NCBI GenBank assembly: GCA_005879045.1
Contig: VBLV01000001.1
Coordinates: forward strand, 1-7,367
Reading direction: 5' to 3'
DNA: 7,367 bases
DNA from: Methanobacteriota archaeon
GTDB taxonomy: Archaea > Thermoplasmatota > Thermoplasmata > RBG-16-68-12
Shown here in pieces: positions 5,279 to 7,367 of the stretch. The notes under the pieces are model-generated. The model saw nothing but the letters and a program-made list of their open reading frames with translations. It made no database searches and had not been told where the DNA came from. The position numbers and the translations under genes were made by a program. Numbering within the stretch: the stretch's first letter is position 1; each line of letters opens with the position of its first letter.

Positions 5279-7367
5279 ATGGGTGAACCGAAACTCCGGG
5301 AGAAGACGTGGGAGCCGGCCTACGAGGAAGACGTCCTGAAAGCCTGGCGGGTAGAGCCCGACCTGTATCGGTTTTCCCCGGAGCCCGGGCAGCCGACGTA
5401 CGTGATCGACACGCCGCCTCCGTATCCGAGCGGCTCATGGCACGTCGGCGCCGTCATGGCGTACGCGATGATCGACATGATCGCCCGCGCGCAGCGCATG
5501 CTCGGACGCGCGGTCCTGTTCCCGTTCGGCCTCGACCGGAACGGGATCAACATCGAACGGACGGTCGAGAAGAAGACGGGCAAGGCATTGCATCGCTGGG
5601 ACCGCGAGGCGTTCATCCAGGAATGCCGCAAGGAGATCGAGGCAATCGGCAACGGCCTGCTCGAGCTGGCGGTCCGCGTCGGCATGTCGGCGGACTTCGA
5701 CCACACGTACTACACGGATTCCGACGAGTACCGCGCGTTCAGCCAGGCAATCTTCCTCGAGCTGTGGCCGAAAGGGCTCTTCTATCGCGGCGAGCGCCCG
5801 ACGTTCTGGTGTCCCGTCTGCGAGACACCGCTCGCAGAAGCCGACATCGACTACGAGGAGCGGCCCTCGAACCTCGTGTGGATGAAGTTCCCGCTCACGT
5901 CGAAAGGGGAGATCCGGATCGCGACGACGCGACCGGAGCTGCTCGCGGCGTGCCGGGCGGTAATCGTCCATCCCGACGATGCCCGGTTCGCGGGCCTCCA
6001 CGGCAAGAAGGCCCGGGTCCCGCTGTACGATCATGAGGTCCCGATCCTCACGCACCCGACCGCCAAGCCGGAGTTCGGGAGCGGCGCCGCGATGATCTGC
6101 TCGTACGGCGACATGGTGGACCTCCAGCTGTTCCGCGAACTGCGGCTCGAACCGGTGAAGGCGATCGATGAGCACGGCAAGATGACGGACGCCGCGGGCC
6201 CGTTGAAGGGCCTGAAGGTCGAGGCCGCCCGCGCGAAGGCGATCGAACTCCTCCGGGCCGGCGGCTTCCTCGAGAAGCTCGAGCCAATCCAGCACCAGAC
6301 GCCGATCTGCTCGCGCACCCTGAACCCGATCGAGTTCCTCTCGTCCGATGCGTGGTACCTGAAGCAGCTCGAGTTCCGCGACGACCTCCGTCGCCTGGCA
6401 CAGGAGATGGAGTTCCGGCCGACCCGGCACCGGCAGCTCGTCCTCGACTGGATCGACAGCCTGACGATCGACTGGCCGATCTCCCGCCTGCGGTACTATC
6501 ACACGGAGATCCCGCTGTGGTACTGCAAGAAATGCGGCGAGACGCTCGCGCCGCCTCCGGGGAAATACTACCGGCCGTGGAAGGACCCCGCGCCGTTCGC
6601 GAAATGCCCGAAGTGCAACTCGAAGGAGTTCGTCGGCGAGCAGCGCGTCTTCGACACGTGGATGGACTCGAGCGTGTCGAATCTCTTCCTCACTCGGTAT
6701 CACACGGACCCGGACTTCTTCGGCGCGAACTTCCCGCTCTCGCTTCGGCCGCAGGGCCGCGAGATCGTCCGGACCTGGCTCTACTACACGATGCTCAAGT
6801 CATGGCTCGTGCATAGGTCGAAGCCGTTCCGTCGGGTCTTCATCCACGGACTCGGCCTCGACGCCCGCGGTCGCGCGATGCATCGCACCCAGGGGAACGT
6901 CATCGATCCGTGGCCCTATCAAGCAGCACGGCGCCGACGCGATCCGGCTCTTCGTCGCGGGCGAGACGAACCCGGGAGACGACTTCCGGATCAGCGAGGC
7001 GAAGATCGGCGGGGCCGCGAAGTTCGTCACGAAGCTCTGGAACGTCGCGCGGTTCATCTCTTCGTTCGAGGAGCCGGAGGCCGGGAAGCTCCAACCCTCC
7101 GACGAATGGATCCTCGCGGAGCTGAACCGGCTCGTCGATTCGTGCCGCGGCGCCTACGAGGACCTGAACCTGTTCCTCCCGGCGAACCGGGCTCGGGACT
7201 TCCTCTGGAACCTGTTCGCCCCGCACTACGTGGAGATGGTGAAGGCCCGCGCGTACGAGGGCGACACGGGCGCCCGATGGACGCTGCACGCGTGCCTGCG
7301 GGATCTCCTGCGCCTCCTCGCGCCCGTCACCCCGTTCTCGACGGACAAGATCTGGCGGTCCGTGTAT
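5279..7367 (+). CDS. valS: Valyl-tRNA synthetase, archaeal type, frameshifted and cut by the window end
   Basis: ValRS joins valine to tRNA-Val in the cytoplasm and removes wrongly attached threonine. Visible parts, in order: catalytic N-terminal half with TPPPYPSGSWHVG (45-57) and GLDRNGINIE (84-93); CP1 editing domain with IATTRPELLAA (214-224) and FGSGAAMICSYGD (266-278), the latter the ValRS-type editing motif; zinc-ribbon cysteines C178/C181 and C416/C419/C443/C446; DTWMDSS (459-465); the KMSKS-region loop RAMHRTQGN (532-540); and the start of the anticodon-binding helices (EWILAELNRLVDS to the edge). The class I signatures read HVGA (55-58) and AMHRT (533-537). The frame beginning at 5279 is correct through TAT (6917-6919); the downstream protein (KQHGADAIRLF onward) is in the frame starting at AAG 6921. 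About 697 residues are present; the family is usually well over 800, so the C-terminus lies beyond the window. The ATG at 5279 fits the promoter spacing and normal N-terminus. Confidence 0.9.
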   Translation, partial: MGEPKLREKTWEPAYEEDVLKAWRVEPDLYRFSPEPGQPTYVIDTPPPYPSGSWHVGAVMAYAMIDMIARAQRMLGRAVLFPFGLDRNGINIERTVEKKTGKALHRWDREAFIQECRKEIEAIGNGLLELAVRVGMSADFDHTYYTDSDEYRAFSQAIFLELWPKGLFYRGERPTFWCPVCETPLAEADIDYEERPSNLVWMKFPLTSKGEIRIATTRPELLAACRAVIVHPDDARFAGLHGKKARVPLYDHEVPILTHPTAKPEFGSGAAMICSYGDMVDLQLFRELRLEPVKAIDEHGKMTDAAGPLKGLKVEAARAKAIELLRAGGFLEKLEPIQHQTPICSRTLNPIEFLSSDAWYLKQLEFRDDLRRLAQEMEFRPTRHRQLVLDWIDSLTIDWPISRLRYYHTEIPLWYCKKCGETLAPPPGKYYRPWKDPAPFAKCPKCNSKEFVGEQRVFDTWMDSSVSNLFLTRYHTDPDFFGANFPLSLRPQGREIVRTWLYYTMLKSWLVHRSKPFRRVFIHGLGLDARGRAMHRTQGNVIDPWPYQAARRRRDPALRRGRDEPGRRLPDQRGEDRRGREVRHEALERRAVHLFVRGAGGREAPTLRRMDPRGAEPARRFVPRRLRGPEPVPPGEPGSGLPLEPVRPALRGDGEGPRVRGRHGRPMDAARVPAGSPAPPRARHPVLDGQDLAVRV
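6917..6923 (+). other. Apparent two-base deletion in valS
   Basis: The usual spacing from the DP after the KMSKS loop to the GADA motif is seven residues (as in DPLEVIEKYGADA). Here WPY and KQH give six, with a single C left over between TAT and AAG. Adding two bases before C6920 would restore an isoleucine, valine or leucine codon and the normal spacing. The shifted upstream frame has no stop before the window end, which can mislead ORF callers. Confidence 0.78.

Noticed and set aside
5435..6703. 422-codon open frame on the minus strand opposite valS
   Set aside because: The opposite strand encodes conserved ValRS motifs throughout. The long open frame is a by-product of the G/C bias at third positions.
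1..7367. tRNA genes, rRNA, CRISPR arrays or insertion sequences
   Set aside because: No cloverleaf-like sequence, regularly spaced repeats or transposase gene was found by eye on either strand; the intergenic gaps are too short for most of these.

Overview
This GC-rich window most likely comes from an archaeon, and Thermoplasmatota is my best guess at phylum level. Three things point that way. A/T-rich TATA-like boxes lie 22-28 bases before the start codons of five genes or operons, the spacing expected for leaderless archaeal transcripts. The valyl-tRNA synthetase is of the archaeal type (TPPPYPSG...HVG, DRNGINIE). The ABC permease has many N-glycosylation sequons in its predicted outside domains. 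The placement is inferred from sequence features and not from a phylogeny.

Layout. At the left edge, running leftwards, is the first 80 codons of an NAD+ synthetase (nadE; GTG start at 240). A short divergent promoter region (241-319) separates it from a class I SAM-dependent methyltransferase (320-1180, GTG start). Next is a two-gene ABC exporter operon: a MacB/LolD-type ATPase (1231-1926) and, one base after its stop codon, a very large permease with two FtsX-type cores (1928-4863). The permease reading frame is broken by an apparent single missing base near 4653/4654.

Between the permease and the last gene is a small unrecognised gene on the minus strand (4904-5152, 82 aa). It is bracketed by two near-identical palindromes: a perfect 10+2+10 palindrome over its promoter (5157-5178) and an imperfect copy over its stop codon (4897-4918). 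This is the most unusual item in the window; it looks like an autoregulated DNA-binding protein with its operators, or a small repeat-bounded unit.

The right third (5279-7367) is valS, valyl-tRNA synthetase, cut off by the window edge. It also carries an apparent frameshift, two missing bases near 6919/6920. Its two class I signature motifs read HVGA and AMHRT, where the textbook forms are HIGH and KMSKS. Two frameshifts in otherwise intact, conserved genes suggest uncorrected sequence errors, although real mutations cannot be excluded from the sequence alone.

The genes do not form one pathway. The ABC ATPase and permease clearly work together. nadE, the methyltransferase, the small gene and valS appear to be separate transcription units, each with its own promoter.
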